Shown piece after piece: positions 27,888 through 36,018 of a stretch of DNA of 64,000 nt (position 1 is the first letter of the stretch; each line of letters starts with the position of its first letter). The translations under genes were made by a program, and so were the position numbers. The notes below the pieces were generated by a model. The model saw only the letters and a list, made by a program, of their open reading frames with translations. It ran no database searches and was not told the DNA's origin. Location: the NCBI RefSeq assembly GCF_021602585.1, contig NZ_BQIP01000020.1, positions 54,730 through 118,729 of the forward strand, read 5' to 3'. Source of the DNA: Pseudomonas faucium. Lineage in GTDB: Bacteria; Pseudomonadota; Gammaproteobacteria; Pseudomonadales; Pseudomonadaceae.

Positions 27888-28580
27888 ATGTGCGGACGCT
27901 TCGCCCAGTACCAGGGCCTCGCCGATTACCTGCGTGAACTGGACGCCGAGCAGGACGTGATCAGCGGTTACGACAACCTGCCCATCGGCCGCTACAACGT
28001 CGCCCCCGGCAGCCGCGTGCTGATCCTGCACAACGCCGCCGACGGCCTGCGCATCGACCCTTGCCACTGGGGTTGGGCGCCGTTCTGGGCCACCGGCAAG
28101 CGGCCTGCGCCGATCAACGCGCGGGTGGAGACGGTGACCACCGGCAAGTTCTTCAAGGCCCTGTGGCCCCAGGGGCGGGCCCTGGTGATGGCTGATGGTT
28201 GGTACGAATGGGTAACCGACCCCAACGACCCCAAGCGCAAGCAGCCCTATTTCATTCGCCTGAAAAACCAGGCGCCGATGTTCATGGCGGCGCTGGCGCA
28301 GGTGCGTGTGGGGCTCGAGCCGAACGAGGGGGATGGCTTCGTGATCATCACCGCTGCCAGTGATGCCGGGATGGTCGATATCCATGACCGCCGGCCGCTG
28401 GTGCTGGCGCCGGCGGATGCGCGGGCGTGGATCGACCCCCAGGTGCCGGCCGCGCAAGCCGAGCGGCTGGCGCGCGAGCAGTGCTTGCCGGTGGAGGCGT
28501 TCGAGTGGTTTGCGGTGGGCAAGGCGGTGGGGAATGCGCGCAATGAAGGGGCTGAGTTGATCGTGATGCACGACGCGTGA
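27888..28580 (+). CDS. SRAP-family abasic-site DNA-protein crosslink protein (YedK/HMCES)
   Basis: The 230-aa protein starts at the ATG at 27888, because the active residue must be Cys2 after Met removal (MCGRFAQY). Other SRAP signatures are the Asn of RYNVAPG, Glu in NARVETV and His in IHDRRPLVL. The protein forms a covalent thiazolidine link with abasic sites in single-stranded DNA and so shields them from breakage and error-prone bypass. Its divergence from umuD across a single LexA box places it in the SOS response. Confidence 0.93.
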   Translation: MCGRFAQYQGLADYLRELDAEQDVISGYDNLPIGRYNVAPGSRVLILHNAADGLRIDPCHWGWAPFWATGKRPAPINARVETVTTGKFFKALWPQGRALVMADGWYEWVTDPNDPKRKQPYFIRLKNQAPMFMAALAQVRVGLEPNEGDGFVIITAASDAGMVDIHDRRPLVLAPADARAWIDPQVPAAQAERLAREQCLPVEAFEWFAVGKAVGNARNEGAELIVMHDA

Positions 28581-28604
28581 ATGGCGGGGGGTGTTCCGGC
28601 CCTA

Positions 28605-28665
28605 TCGCCGGCAAGCCGGCTCCCACAAAGTACCTGTGTACCTGTGGGAGCCGGCTTGCCGGCGA
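28605..28665. repeat. inverted pair of REP sequences (BIME)
   Basis: TCGCCGGCAAGCCGGC (28605-28620) and its complement (28650-28665) lie between the convergent SRAP and ABC transporter genes, around a short GTACCTGTGTACC spacer. Confidence 0.88.
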
Positions 28666-28683
28666 TGGGGCCAGCCCATACAC

Positions 28684-30501
28684 CTACACCTGCAGCTCAA
28701 CCTCCGGCCGCTGCTCGAGGAGCGACCACCCACCCTGCCCATCCACTTCCAGCCGATGGGTATGGAAGTCCGCCAGCGTGCTGCGATGCCCCACACTCAC
28801 CAGCAAGGTCTGCGGCATCTCCCGGCGCAGCAGCGAATACAGCGCATGCTCCAGCCCTTCATCCATCGCCGACGTCGACTCATCGAGAAACACCACCTGC
28901 GGCCGGTTAAACAGCACCCGGGCGAACGCCAGGCGCTGCTGCTCGCCCACCGAGAGGATGTGCGACCAGTCGCAGCTCACCTCCAGCCGCTCAGCCAGGT
29001 GCGCCAGGTTGACCTGGCGCAGGGCCTGCTGCATGCGCGGCATGTCCTCGGCCGTGCCGCCGGCGGGGTAGGCGATGGCGGTGCGCAGGTCGCCCAGGGG
29101 CAAGTACGGGCGCTGGGAGAGGAACAACGCCTGGGTGCCCGTGGGCCGTCGCACTTCACCCTCGGCATACGGCCACAAGCCCGCCAGCGCACGCAGCAGG
29201 GTGGTCTTGCCACTGCCCGAGGGGCCCTTGATCAGCAGCGCCTGGCCGGCGTGCAGGCGCAGGTCGAGGTTGGCGATCAGCGCATGGCCATCGGGGCGCA
29301 GCACCTGCAGCCCGCTGATGTCCAAGGCCTGCGCCTGCTCCTCGGTGAGCACCCGCGGCAATGCGGCGGCCTGCCGGTTGGCATCGAGAAAACCGGTCAG
29401 ACGGTCGAGGGTGGCGCGGTATTGGGCGAAGGTGTCGTAGGACTCGCGGAAGAACGACAGCGAATCCTGCACCTGGCCGAACGCCTGGGAGGTCTGCATC
29501 ACATCGCCCAGCTTGATCGCGCCACTGAAAAAGCGTGGCGCCTGGAGGATGAACGGGAACACCACGGCCACCTGGCTGACCCCCAGGTTGAAGCCGCTGA
29601 ACTTCAGGTTCCGGTACACCAGCGCCCAGACATTGACGATCAGCGCGCCGAAGCGCCCGAGCAAGGTCGCCCGCTCCACCGGCGCGCCCTGGTAGAAGGC
29701 GATGTTCTCGGCGTTCTCGCGCAGGCGCATCAACGCGTAACGGAAGTTGGCGGTGAGTTTTTCGTTGAGGAAGTTCAGGCGGATCAGCGGCTGGCCGAGG
29801 CGGAAGGCAACCCACGTGGCGATCAGCACATACACATAGACGGCGAACACCATCGCCCGCGGGATCTCGTAGCCGGCCACCGTCAACGGCGCCGACAGCC
29901 CCCAGAGGATGCCGGTGAAGGCCACCAGCGACACCAGCGCGCTGACCGCGCCCAGCGCCAGCGACACCGAGTTGGTGACGTAGGCGTTGACGTCCAGCTC
30001 GATACGCTGGTCGGGGTTGTCCACCGGCTCGGCGAGGAACTGGCCGCGGTAGTAGGCATCGCCGTGCATCCAGTCACCGGTCAGGCGTTCGGTCAGCCAC
30101 ACGCGCCACTGGATGCTGAACGCCTGGGTCACGTAGAAGGTGAACAGCGCGCGCAGCACGTGGAGGGTCGCCAGCACCGCGAACACCCCCAGCAGGTACC
30201 AGAAGGCTGCCTGGTCGAGGGCCTGCAAGGCGCTGTAGAAGCCGTTGTACCAGAACGAGAACAGCACGTTCATGCGCACCGAGAACAGCGTCAGCACCAG
30301 CAGCAGGGCAAACCCGAGCAACGGCCGCCAACTGCGCCGGAAGGTGAAGTACGGGCCGGCCAGCTGCCAGAACTGCCGGCCCCAGCGCGTGTAGCGCACG
30401 GCCAGGGCAGCGGCGGCGGTGAAGCCGATGAGGGTGATGAACGAGGCGATTGCAAGCCAGCTCAGGCTCTCTTGCAGGGCCTGGTGCCAGTTCATGTCCA
30501 T
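28684..30501 (-). CDS. YddA/SbmA-type ABC transporter, fused permease and ATPase
   Basis: The 605-aa half-transporter has an N-terminal membrane domain with about six helices (to about residue 330) of the SbmA/BacA-YddA type (FSVRMNVLFSFWYNGFYSAL; QRIELDVNAYVTNSVSL). It is followed by an ABC ATPase: Walker A GPSGSGKTT at about 424-432, signature LSVGEQQR near 515, Walker B VVFLDESTSAMDE near 537 and switch His in VGHRS near 568. It works as a homodimer in the inner membrane. SbmA relatives import peptides and modified antibiotics, and this branch is related to vitamin B12 and fatty-acyl ABCD transporters; the substrate here is unknown. REP pairs isolate it on both sides. Confidence 0.9.
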   Translation of the reverse strand: MDMNWHQALQESLSWLAIASFITLIGFTAAAALAVRYTRWGRQFWQLAGPYFTFRRSWRPLLGFALLLVLTLFSVRMNVLFSFWYNGFYSALQALDQAAFWYLLGVFAVLATLHVLRALFTFYVTQAFSIQWRVWLTERLTGDWMHGDAYYRGQFLAEPVDNPDQRIELDVNAYVTNSVSLALGAVSALVSLVAFTGILWGLSAPLTVAGYEIPRAMVFAVYVYVLIATWVAFRLGQPLIRLNFLNEKLTANFRYALMRLRENAENIAFYQGAPVERATLLGRFGALIVNVWALVYRNLKFSGFNLGVSQVAVVFPFILQAPRFFSGAIKLGDVMQTSQAFGQVQDSLSFFRESYDTFAQYRATLDRLTGFLDANRQAAALPRVLTEEQAQALDISGLQVLRPDGHALIANLDLRLHAGQALLIKGPSGSGKTTLLRALAGLWPYAEGEVRRPTGTQALFLSQRPYLPLGDLRTAIAYPAGGTAEDMPRMQQALRQVNLAHLAERLEVSCDWSHILSVGEQQRLAFARVLFNRPQVVFLDESTSAMDEGLEHALYSLLRREMPQTLLVSVGHRSTLADFHTHRLEVDGQGGWSLLEQRPEVELQV

Positions 30502-30600
30502 GGGGGGGTATCCGTGCAGAGTGTTTCCGCGAGCGTAGCATTGTGCCGGGATTATTCTGGCCTAAATGACGGACATTTCATGTTGTCTGTACCGGCCCTA

Positions 30601-30669
30601 TCGCCGGCAAGCCGGCTCCCACAGGTACAGAGGTACATAGGTGCTTTGTGGGAGCCGGCTTGCCGGCGA
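30601..30669. repeat. inverted pair of REP sequences (BIME)
   Basis: TCGCCGGCAAGCCGGC (30601-30616) and its complement (30654-30669) lie between fdsD and the ABC gene, which run in the same direction. The hairpin may end the fds transcript. Confidence 0.88.
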
Positions 30670-30690
30670 TAGGGCCAGTGCAGCCAACGC

Positions 30691-30894
30691 CTAACCCAAA
30701 GCCTCCACCACCTTGGGGTCCAGCCCCTGCCCCGCATTGGCCGCTATCCACTCCCCCAGCTGCTGGCGCATCGCCGGGGTCCAGAAGCTCAACAGATGCT
30801 GCCGCACCCCCTTCACCGCCAGCTCATGGCTCGGCTCACAATCGAAATAATGGGCAATCTGGTTGGCCATCTTGACCAGGTTGTCACTGCTCAT
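30691..30894 (-). CDS. fdsD: formate dehydrogenase delta subunit FdsD
   Basis: This 67-aa protein matches FdsD in size and pattern (LVKMANQIAHYFDCEP; HLLSFWTPAMRQQL). FdsD is not part of the electron path; in relatives it helps assembly or insertion of the cofactor. It overlaps the fdsA stop by 4 bases, so it is translationally coupled. In many fds operons an fdhD/fdsC gene sits between fdsA and fdsD; it is missing here. Confidence 0.9.
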   Translation of the reverse strand: MSSDNLVKMANQIAHYFDCEPSHELAVKGVRQHLLSFWTPAMRQQLGEWIAANAGQGLDPKVVEALG

Positions 30895-33761
30895 CGGCGC
30901 ACCTCGGCTTGCTCCGCGCTGCGCCGCTCCTCGAGCAAACGCCGCTGTTCATCACTGAAGTCCTGGTAACGCTTCTGCCACTGCGACGGCTGGAACACCT
31001 TCACCACCTCCACGGCCGTGACCTTGTATTCCGGGCAGTTGGTGGCCCAGTCGGAGTTGTCGGTGGTGATCACGTTGGCGCCAGACTCGGGGAAGTGGAA
31101 GGTGGTGTACACCACCCCCGGCGCCACCCGGCCGCTGACCTTGGCGCGCAGCACCGTCTGCCCGGCGCGGCTGCCGATGCCTACCCAGTCGCCGTCGCGG
31201 ATGCCACGGCTCTCGGCATCGGTGGGGTGGATTTCCAGGCGGTCGGCATCATGCCAGGCGACGTTGCCGGTGCGCCGGGTCTGGGCGCCGACGTTGTACT
31301 GGCTGAGGATGCGCCCGGTGGTCAGCAGCAGCGGGTAGCGGCTGTTGACCTTCTCGTCAGTGGGCACGTAGCCGGTGAGCATGAAGCGCCCCTTGCCGCG
31401 CACGAACTGGTCGATGTGCATGGTCGGGGTGCCGTGGGGCGCTACGTCGTTGCACGGCCACTGCAGGCTGCCGTGGCGGTCGATCTCGGCGTAGCTGACG
31501 CGGCGAAAGCTCGGTGTCAGGCGGGCGATCTCGTCCATGATCTCGGACGGGTGGCGGTAGTGCATCGGGTAGCCCAGGGCGTTGGCCAGGGCCACCGTGG
31601 CTTGCCAGTCGGCCTTGCCGGCCAGCGGCTCCATCACCTTGCGCACCCGCGAAATGCGGCGCTCGGCGTTGGTGAAGGTGCCGTCCTTTTCGAGGAACGA
31701 GCTGCCCGGCAGGAACACATGGGCGAACTTGGCCGTTTCGTTGAGGAAGATGTCCTGCACCACCACGCACTCCATGGCGCGCAGGGCGGCGGTGACGTGC
31801 TGGGTGTTGGGGTCGCTCTGGGCGATGTCCTCGCCCTGGCAGTACAGGGCCTTGAAGCTGCCATCGAGCGCGGCTTCGAACATGTTGGGGATGCGCAGCC
31901 CCGGGTCGGGCTGCAGGGTCACGCCCCAGGCCTGCTCGAACTCGGCGCGCACGCCTTCGTTGGAAATGTGCCGGTAGCCGGGCAGCTCGTGGGGGAACGA
32001 GCCCATGTCGCACGAGCCCTGCACGTTGTTCTGCCCGCGCAGCGGGTTCACCCCTACCCCTTCGCGGCCGATGTTGCCGGTGGCCATGGCCAGGTTGGCG
32101 ATGGCCATCACCGCGGTGCTGCCCTGGCTGTGCTCGGTCACGCCCAGGCCATAGTAGATGGCCGCGTTGCCGCCGGTGGCGTACAGCCGGGCGGCGGCGC
32201 GGATTTGTTCGGCAGGCACGCCGCACACCGGCCCCAGAGATTCCGGTGCGTTTTCAGGCAGGCTGACGAAGTCGCGCCAGCGGGCGAAGTCCTCGGTTTC
32301 GCAGCGGGCATCGATGAAGCGCTGGGCCAGCAGGCCCTCGCTGACGATCACATGGGCCAGGGCATTGAGCATGGCCACGTTGGTGCCTGGGCGCAGTTGC
32401 AGGTGCAGCTCGGCGCGGGCGTGGGGCGAGTCGACCAGGTCGATGCGCCGCGGGTCGATGACGATCAGCCGCGCGCCCTGGCGCAGGCGGCGCTTGAGCT
32501 GCGAGCCGAACACCGGGTGCGCGTCGGTGGGGTTGGCACCGATCACCAGCACCACATCGGCCTGCATCACCGAGTCGAAGCTCTGGGTGCCGGCCGACTC
32601 GCCCAGGGTCTGCTTGAGGCCGTAGCCGGTGGGGGAATGGCAGACACGCGCGCAGGTGTCGACGTTGTTGTTGCCGAACGCCGTGCGCACCAGTTTCTGC
32701 ACCAGGTAGGCTTCTTCGTTGGTGCAGCGGCTGGAGGTGATGCCGCCAATCGAATCGCGCCCGTACTTGAGCTGGATGCGCCGGAACTCGCTGGCGGCGT
32801 AGGCCACCGCCTCGTCCCAGCTGACTTCCTGCCACGGGTCTTCCAGGCGTTTGCGGATCATCGGCCGGGTGATGCGGTCCGGGTGGGTGGCATAGCCCCA
32901 GGCGAAGCGGCCCTTGACGCAGGCGTGGCCGTGGTTGGCGCCGCCGTTCTTGTCCGGGACCATGCGCACCAGCTGGTCGCCCTTCATCTCGGCGCGGAAC
33001 GAGCAGCCGACGCCGCAATAGGCGCAGGTGGTGATCACCGCCCGCTCGGGCTGGCCGAGCTGCACCAGGCTTTTTTCAGTGAGGGTCGCGGTCGGGCAAG
33101 CCTGCACGCAGGCGCCGCAGGAGACGCATTCGGAGGCCAGGAAGTTGTCGCCGCCCGCGGCGGCCACCCGTGATTCGAAACCACGCCCGGTGATGGTCAG
33201 GGCGAAAGTGCCCTGGATGTCTTCGCAGGCGCGCACGCAGCGGCTGCAGACGATGCATTTGCTGGGCTCGTAGTCGAAGTACGGGTTGGAGGTGTCCTTT
33301 TGCTCGGACAAGTGGTTGGCGCCGGCATAGCCGTAGCGCACCTCGCGCAGGCCGACCTGGCCGGCGACGGTCTGCAGCTCGCAGTTGCCGTTGGCCGAGC
33401 AGGTCAGGCAGTCCAGCGGGTGGTCGGAGATGTACAGCTCCATCACGTTGCGGCGCAGGTCGGCCAGGCGCGGGGTCTGCGTGCGCACCACCATGCCTTC
33501 GCTGACCGGCGTGGTGCACGAGGCCGGGTAGCCGCGCATGCCGTCGATCTCGACCATGCACATACGGCACGAGCCGAAGGCTTCGAGGCTGTCGGTGGCG
33601 CACAGTTTGGGGATGCTGGTGCCGAGCAGCGCCGCGGCGCGCATCACCGAGGTGCCGGCGGGCACGCTGATGCTGCGCCCGTCGATGTTCAGGCTGACCT
33701 GTACGTCGCTGTCGCGGGCGGGGGTGCCCAGGTCGCTGGCGGGGTCGAAGTAGTTGATCAC
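30891..33761 (-). CDS. fdsA: NAD-dependent formate dehydrogenase alpha subunit FdsA (Mo-bisPGD)
   Basis: The protein is 956 aa from the GTG at 33761, which overlaps the fdsB stop (GTGA) and has a GGAGG site; the open frame continues far upstream only as antisense noise within fdsB. Iron-sulfur sites run in order: N-terminal 2Fe-2S (CATDSLEAFGSCRMC near residue 52), the CLTCSANGNC region near 116, two 4Fe-4S sites (CIVCSRCVRAC near 167, CVSCGACVQAC near 211) and CAYCGVGC near 245. The molybdenum ligand is Cys in VCHSPTGYG near residue 374, not selenocysteine. The enzyme oxidises formate to CO2 and passes electrons to FdsB. Confidence 0.95.
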   Translation of the reverse strand: MINYFDPASDLGTPARDSDVQVSLNIDGRSISVPAGTSVMRAAALLGTSIPKLCATDSLEAFGSCRMCMVEIDGMRGYPASCTTPVSEGMVVRTQTPRLADLRRNVMELYISDHPLDCLTCSANGNCELQTVAGQVGLREVRYGYAGANHLSEQKDTSNPYFDYEPSKCIVCSRCVRACEDIQGTFALTITGRGFESRVAAAGGDNFLASECVSCGACVQACPTATLTEKSLVQLGQPERAVITTCAYCGVGCSFRAEMKGDQLVRMVPDKNGGANHGHACVKGRFAWGYATHPDRITRPMIRKRLEDPWQEVSWDEAVAYAASEFRRIQLKYGRDSIGGITSSRCTNEEAYLVQKLVRTAFGNNNVDTCARVCHSPTGYGLKQTLGESAGTQSFDSVMQADVVLVIGANPTDAHPVFGSQLKRRLRQGARLIVIDPRRIDLVDSPHARAELHLQLRPGTNVAMLNALAHVIVSEGLLAQRFIDARCETEDFARWRDFVSLPENAPESLGPVCGVPAEQIRAAARLYATGGNAAIYYGLGVTEHSQGSTAVMAIANLAMATGNIGREGVGVNPLRGQNNVQGSCDMGSFPHELPGYRHISNEGVRAEFEQAWGVTLQPDPGLRIPNMFEAALDGSFKALYCQGEDIAQSDPNTQHVTAALRAMECVVVQDIFLNETAKFAHVFLPGSSFLEKDGTFTNAERRISRVRKVMEPLAGKADWQATVALANALGYPMHYRHPSEIMDEIARLTPSFRRVSYAEIDRHGSLQWPCNDVAPHGTPTMHIDQFVRGKGRFMLTGYVPTDEKVNSRYPLLLTTGRILSQYNVGAQTRRTGNVAWHDADRLEIHPTDAESRGIRDGDWVGIGSRAGQTVLRAKVSGRVAPGVVYTTFHFPESGANVITTDNSDWATNCPEYKVTAVEVVKVFQPSQWQKRYQDFSDEQRRLLEERRSAEQAEVRR

Positions 33762-35317
33762 TGGGCGGCCTCCGGGGTGGTCAGGCCGAAATCGGCGGGG
33801 AAGTACTTGAGCGCGCTGGCCACCGGGTAGGCGGTCATGCCGCCCATGGCGCACAGCGAACCGTATTGCAGGGTGTCGCACAGGTCGCGCAGCAACAGGG
33901 CCTGGTCGTGGCGCTCCGTGAAGCCACTGCTGGCGATCAGCCGGTCGACCACTTCCATGCCGCGCGTCGAGCCGATGCGGCACGGGGTGCACTTGCCGCA
34001 GGATTCCTCGGCGCAAAACTGCAAGGCGAAGCGCGCCATGCTGGCCATGTTCAGGGTGTCGTCGGCCACCACCACCCCGCCGTGGCCCAGCATCGCGCCC
34101 ATGGCGGCGAAGGCCTCGTAGTCCAGTGGCGTGTCGAAGTGGCTGGGCGGGACCCAGGCGCCAAGCGGGCCACCGACCTGGGCGGCCTTCAACGGCCGGC
34201 CGCTGGCGGTGCCGCCGCCGTAGCCTTCCACCAGCTCGCGCAGGGTCAGGCCGAAGGCACGCTCGACCAGGCCGCCATGGCGGATGTTGCCGGCCAGCTG
34301 GAAGGCCATGGTGCCCAGCGAACGGCCCATGCCGAAGTCGCGGTAGAACGCCGCGCCCTTGGCCAGGATGACCGGCACCGACGCCAGGGTGAGCACGTTG
34401 TGCACCAGGGTCGGCTGGCCGAACAGGCCCTGCAGGGCTGGCAGCGGCGGCTTGGCGCGGACGATGCCGCGCTTGCCCTCGATGGACTCGAGCAGCGCGG
34501 TTTCCTCGCCGCAGATGTAAGCACCGGCACCCTCGCGCACTTCCAGATCGAACGCCTGACCGCTGCCGGCCACGTCCGCGCCCAGGTAGCCGGCAGCGCG
34601 GGCGATGGCGATGGCCTGGCCCAGCACGCGGATGGCGTCGGGGTATTCCGAGCGCACATAGAGGTAGCCTTTGCTGGCCCCCACGGCGAGACCTGCGATA
34701 AGCATGCCTTCGATCAGCAGGAACGGGTCGCCCTCCATCAGCATGCGGTCGGCGAAGGTGCCGGAGTCGCCTTCGTCGGCGTTGCACACCACGTACTTCT
34801 GCACGGCCACGGCGTCGCGCACGGTTCGCCACTTGATCCCGGCCGGGAACGCCGCGCCGCCGCGCCCGCGCAAGCCGGAATCGAGCACGGCCGCGACCAC
34901 CTCGGCAGCGCCCAGGGCCAAGGCCCGCTCAAGGCCAGTGAAGCCGCCATGGGCGCGGTAGTCGTCCAGCGACAGCGGCCGGGTGATCCCCGCACGGGCG
35001 AACAGCAGGCGTTGCTGGCTTTTCAGGTAAGGGATCTGTTCCACCGGCCCCAGCGCCAATGAATGGCCGCCCGGCTCGCCGGCCAAGGCATCGAGCAGCG
35101 CGGGCACCGCCTCAGGCGTGACCGGGCCAAAGCCGTTGCGCCCTTGCGGGCCATCGCACTCCACCAGCGGCTCCAGCCAATAAAGGCCGCGCGCGCTGGT
35201 GCGCTGGATGTCGATGGGCAACTGCCGGCGCTCGGCCTCGCGCTGCAGGGCCGCGGCGACCTGGTCGGCGCCCACGGCTCGCGCCACGGAATCACAGGCA
35301 ATGAACAGCTTCAGCAT
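33758..35317 (-). CDS. fdsB: NAD-dependent formate dehydrogenase beta subunit FdsB
   Basis: The protein is 519 aa from the ATG at 35317, with a GGAGG site and a 7-bp overlap with fdsG. An N-terminal thioredoxin-like domain is followed by a NuoF-like part: NADH-binding Gly-rich loop GRGGAAFPAG near 151, FMN-binding GAGAYICGEETALLESIEG near 264, and the 4Fe-4S ligands ESCGKCTPCRIG near 436 plus Cys near 488. It takes electrons from FdsA and reduces NAD+. The subunit is homologous to complex I subunit NuoF. Confidence 0.95.
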   Translation of the reverse strand: MLKLFIACDSVARAVGADQVAAALQREAERRQLPIDIQRTSARGLYWLEPLVECDGPQGRNGFGPVTPEAVPALLDALAGEPGGHSLALGPVEQIPYLKSQQRLLFARAGITRPLSLDDYRAHGGFTGLERALALGAAEVVAAVLDSGLRGRGGAAFPAGIKWRTVRDAVAVQKYVVCNADEGDSGTFADRMLMEGDPFLLIEGMLIAGLAVGASKGYLYVRSEYPDAIRVLGQAIAIARAAGYLGADVAGSGQAFDLEVREGAGAYICGEETALLESIEGKRGIVRAKPPLPALQGLFGQPTLVHNVLTLASVPVILAKGAAFYRDFGMGRSLGTMAFQLAGNIRHGGLVERAFGLTLRELVEGYGGGTASGRPLKAAQVGGPLGAWVPPSHFDTPLDYEAFAAMGAMLGHGGVVVADDTLNMASMARFALQFCAEESCGKCTPCRIGSTRGMEVVDRLIASSGFTERHDQALLLRDLCDTLQYGSLCAMGGMTAYPVASALKYFPADFGLTTPEAAQ

Positions 35318-35793
35318 GCTGCGTCCTCCAGGCAACCGTTCACCAGCGCCCGCAGGCGTTCGGGGGTGAGCCGTGCATGCACCTGGCCGTCCAGCTCCAG
35401 GGCCGGCGAACAGGCGCAGGCGCCCAGGCAGTACACCGGGCGCAGGCTGATGGCGCCATCGGCGCTGGTGCCGTGGTCGTCCAGCGCCAGCTGGTCACGC
35501 AGTTGCGCGGCCAACGCTTCGCTGCCGCGGCTCTGGCACGACTCGGCCCGGCACAGGCGCAAGGTATGGCGGGCCGGCGGCGCAGTGCGAAAGTCGTGGT
35601 AGAAGCTGATCACCCCGCGCACTTCGGCAAGGCTGAGGTTGAGGGCGTGGGCGACCTGAGGCACGGCGGCCTCGGGGATGAAGCCGATGGCGTCCTGGAT
35701 GGCGTGAAGGATCGGCAACAGGGCGCCGGGGGCGTCCTTCTCGCGGCTCAGGATGCTCTGGATGGCAGGCAGGTGAAGCAGTTCATCAGGCAT
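35311..35793 (-). CDS. fdsG: NAD-dependent formate dehydrogenase gamma subunit FdsG
   Basis: This 160-aa thioredoxin-fold 2Fe-2S protein is homologous to NuoE. Cluster ligands are LCRAESC and CLGACACSP. The helical N-terminus (LLPILHAIQDAIGFIPEAAV) is typical. It is the first gene of fdsGBAD, with a 225-bp gap to the OprD gene upstream that may hold a structured leader. Together the subunits form a soluble cytoplasmic NADH-producing formate dehydrogenase. Confidence 0.94.
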   Translation of the reverse strand: MPDELLHLPAIQSILSREKDAPGALLPILHAIQDAIGFIPEAAVPQVAHALNLSLAEVRGVISFYHDFRTAPPARHTLRLCRAESCQSRGSEALAAQLRDQLALDDHGTSADGAISLRPVYCLGACACSPALELDGQVHARLTPERLRALVNGCLEDAAC

Positions 35794-35838
35794 TCAGCGG
35801 ACCTCGGCATCACGGACCCTGCCTGGATGGGTAGGCGG

Positions 35839-35975
35839 GGCAGGTATCCGGCGTGTTCTGCTGCGGCATACCGGCCACGCCACGGTTGCGTGTCGGCCGC
35901 CTCCTTGCCGATGGCCGTGCGTCTGCGCGCACTGGGCTCACGGCATCACACAAGCATGGCACTTGTAGCGCCAGG
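35839..35975 (-). ncRNA. possible structured leader (cobalamin-riboswitch-like) before fdsG
   Basis: On the minus strand the leader contains GCCGGATACCTGCC (ending at 35839), close to the conserved 3' B12-box of cobalamin riboswitches (about 13 of 17 positions), and upstream of it ACGCAACCGTGG, like the core CCGCAACtGT. A GCCGTG...CACGGC stem lies further 5'. The 5' consensus parts are not clearly present and B12 has no obvious tie to formate oxidation, so this is only a candidate. Confidence 0.3.
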
Positions 35976-36018
35976 CAGATGCATGCGAGCGACCAGGCGC
36001 GTCCTGAAACCGACCCGC

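Noticed and set aside
28591-30672. 693-codon plus-strand frame opposite the ABC transporter gene
   Set aside because: Antisense; begins within a REP pair and has Gln/His/Arg-rich low-complexity content.
30909-33173. 754-codon plus-strand frame opposite fdsA
   Set aside because: Antisense to an unmistakable molybdoenzyme gene.
33762-34832. N-terminal extension of the fdsA frame up to 34832
   Set aside because: This part is out of frame within fdsB, Arg/Gly-rich without domains; the GTG at 33761 with GGAGG site and overlap with the fdsB stop is the proper start.
35794-36018. Sigma-54 promoter before fdsG
   Set aside because: TGGCGTGGCCGGTATGC on the minus strand has the GG and GC blocks two bases too far apart.
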